Shown here piece by piece: positions 62,781 through 64,000 of a stretch of DNA of 64,000 bases; positions within the stretch are counted from its first letter, which is position 1; each line of letters opens with the position of its first letter. The translations under genes were made by a program, and so were the position numbers. The notes under the pieces were generated by a model that saw only the letters and a list, made by a program, of their open reading frames with translations, made no database searches and was not told where the DNA came from. Source of the stretch: Desulfovibrio desulfuricans DSM 642 (GTDB taxonomy: Bacteria; Desulfobacterota; Desulfovibrionia; Desulfovibrionales; Desulfovibrionaceae); NCBI RefSeq assembly GCF_000420465.1, contig NZ_ATUZ01000020.1, positions 1 to 64,000 of the forward strand, written 5' to 3'.

Positions 62781-63779
62781 TTATTCCGTTCCTTCCATAT
62801 GAACCGTAAACTCTAGTGCAGAAATTCCACCATCATCGTCATAGTCACCAATGTATTCTCTGTCAGGCACATCTGGTGGAACATCACGGCCAAAAGAGCT
62901 GTCCCCCTCTGGCATCACCCCTATCTTTGACAATATGGATTGCTTTTCGGCTTTGCCAGACACAAAAAAGGTATTGCTGCCAGCACTGCGTGCTCTGGAA
63001 GCATCCCGTGATGCTCTACTCATAAATTTAGAGTAATGCAGACCAATACAGCTTGTTAGGTCCTTAATGACCATATTCCAACCAGTTTCAGCATGGTGCA
63101 CTTCCGTGCTGTACGGTTTACCAGAGTTTCCAAGAATGAAATCAAGCAACTCGCGGGCAAAACAGTAATAATGTGAAAGCTGAGGTGCAGATGGATGTGC
63201 TGTCAAAATTGGCTGAAGACAACTGCAAATTATTGCCGGTTCACAGCCATAATAGTTACAGCAAATGCGGTAATTTTCTGCGTCTTCATTGCCGATCAGT
63301 AAATATTTTGTTGCGTTGTATAAATCCGGCCCCCGCAAGTGCCGTAGTTGTCCGTTCAAGTGCCTGGATGAGCGTACGTATTCAAAAATGGGCCAATTCG
63401 CATAAAGATGGTGCTGATTTATGTTGTCTGGAAGTGCCGGAATGCCGTCAATCTTCTTGGCTTGTAAAAGGATTGCACGGCGATCACATAGCTGCCCATT
63501 ACGATATGCTGTTCGCAATAGTAAAAGATCGCCTAGTTCAACATAGTTTTGAGTTTTATCCGGGAAATGATCGATCTTAACAAATGGATGCGCGTGTATA
63601 AATACGCCACCAGTTTTGATAAAATTGCCATGGGAAAGAAGTGTGCTGTTCAGATAGTGTGGAAGATGCCAAACCATGTTTGCCACCAGTTGTGGTTCAT
63701 GAAGATTAGTATTGTTGAATATTTCATGTAATGCAGAAGTTATACTTTTTAATAGTTTTTCTTGATCTTCTGTATTCAT
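62781..63779 (-). CDS. Uncharacterised protein with possible PD-(D/E)xK nuclease-like motif
   Basis: I do not recognise a named family. With the start at 63779 (AAGGATGG about ten bases upstream) it is 332 residues, soluble, without signal or membrane segments. In the first half VELGDLLLLRT is followed by AILLQAKK: an acidic residue at the start of a strand and a Q-x-K on the next, the pattern of PD-(D/E)xK restriction-like nucleases. A cysteine-rich patch (CCNYYGCEPAIICSC) and a Ser/Arg/acidic tail follow. The frame stays open to the window edge through PSRPAVALLQTIL, so a longer protein or a fused upstream remnant is possible. Low GC suggests transfer. Confidence 0.6.
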   Translation of the reverse strand: MNTEDQEKLLKSITSALHEIFNNTNLHEPQLVANMVWHLPHYLNSTLLSHGNFIKTGGVFIHAHPFVKIDHFPDKTQNYVELGDLLLLRTAYRNGQLCDRRAILLQAKKIDGIPALPDNINQHHLYANWPIFEYVRSSRHLNGQLRHLRGPDLYNATKYLLIGNEDAENYRICCNYYGCEPAIICSCLQPILTAHPSAPQLSHYYCFARELLDFILGNSGKPYSTEVHHAETGWNMVIKDLTSCIGLHYSKFMSRASRDASRARSAGSNTFFVSGKAEKQSILSKIGVMPEGDSSFGRDVPPDVPDREYIGDYDDDGGISALEFTVHMEGTE

Positions 63780-64000
63780 AATGTAAACCATCCTTTTACG
63801 GTAATAATATGGAAAAATTAGTAATTTTAATATTATTATAGCTTCATTATATTGCGTATCCCATGCAAAAATATCTTCAATATATTCTTTCAACGCCACC
63901 GCATTATTCATTTCTGTAGCTTTGGCGGCGTAGAGCAGTATCACTGTCGGATTCTGGCGAAGGATGGTTTGCAGTAGCGCAACAGCAGGCCGGGACGGCT

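Noticed and set aside
1..64000. CRISPR arrays, prophage or insertion sequences
   Set aside because: No regularly spaced repeats, transposase or phage structural genes were found on either strand by reading.

Overview
The window looks like a stretch of chromosome from a Desulfovibrio-like sulfate reducer (Desulfovibrionaceae). This rests on a moderately GC-rich sequence, a c553-type monoheme cytochrome, a split glutamate synthase carrying ferredoxin domains, an SxtJ/DUF5989 carbamoyltransferase cassette, and many chemoreceptors and c-di-GMP proteins. The genus is inferred; there is no rRNA here. I see no phage, transposase, integrase or CRISPR array.

Region 1 (1-11.5 kb) is an acetoin / 2,3-butanediol catabolic block. 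A minus-strand operon encodes two E2 acyltransferases, E1 alpha and E1 beta, AcoX, a short-chain acetoin reductase and two small conserved unknowns (Lin0512 family, DUF6506). It starts from a good sigma-54 promoter (7582-7597). A divergent AcoR-like sigma-54 activator and a zinc butanediol dehydrogenase follow on the plus strand. A dyad TGTTC-N7-GAACA lies upstream of both the operon and the dehydrogenase and is the likely AcoR site. The activator has lost two codons of its Walker A loop, apparently by slippage of a 6-bp repeat, so the system may be inactive in this strain.

Region 2 (11.7-19.2 kb) holds a large subtilase autotransporter, a stand-alone one-module NRPS (adenylation domain interrupted by a methyltransferase, then carrier protein and thioesterase; hand-read specificity code close to glutamine), and tRNA-Val. 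The NRPS is the best candidate for an undescribed metabolite.

Region 3 (19.3-31 kb) has a cytochrome c, a ugp-type glycerol-3-phosphate ABC transporter facing a GpdQ-like phosphodiesterase, a GapN-like aldehyde dehydrogenase, a lipoprotein carboxylesterase and a Cache chemoreceptor. Region 4 (31-44.6 kb) is nitrogen and redox metabolism: three-gene glutamate synthase, HxlR regulator, DUF2148 protein, nitroreductase, GNAT, glutamate dehydrogenase, dihydrolipoyl dehydrogenase, molbindin and BrnQ.

Region 5 (44.6-64 kb) has a GGDEF-hemerythrin protein, a four-gene cassette matching the saxitoxin accessory genes sxtI-J-K-L in content (carbamoyltransferase, SxtJ, a 49-residue DUF5989 protein, SGNH hydrolase), release factor 3, an HD-GYP protein, glpK-glpF, one intact and one frameshifted chemoreceptor, a Cache-GGDEF protein and, at the right edge, an AT-rich unknown gene with a possible PD-(D/E)xK nuclease motif.
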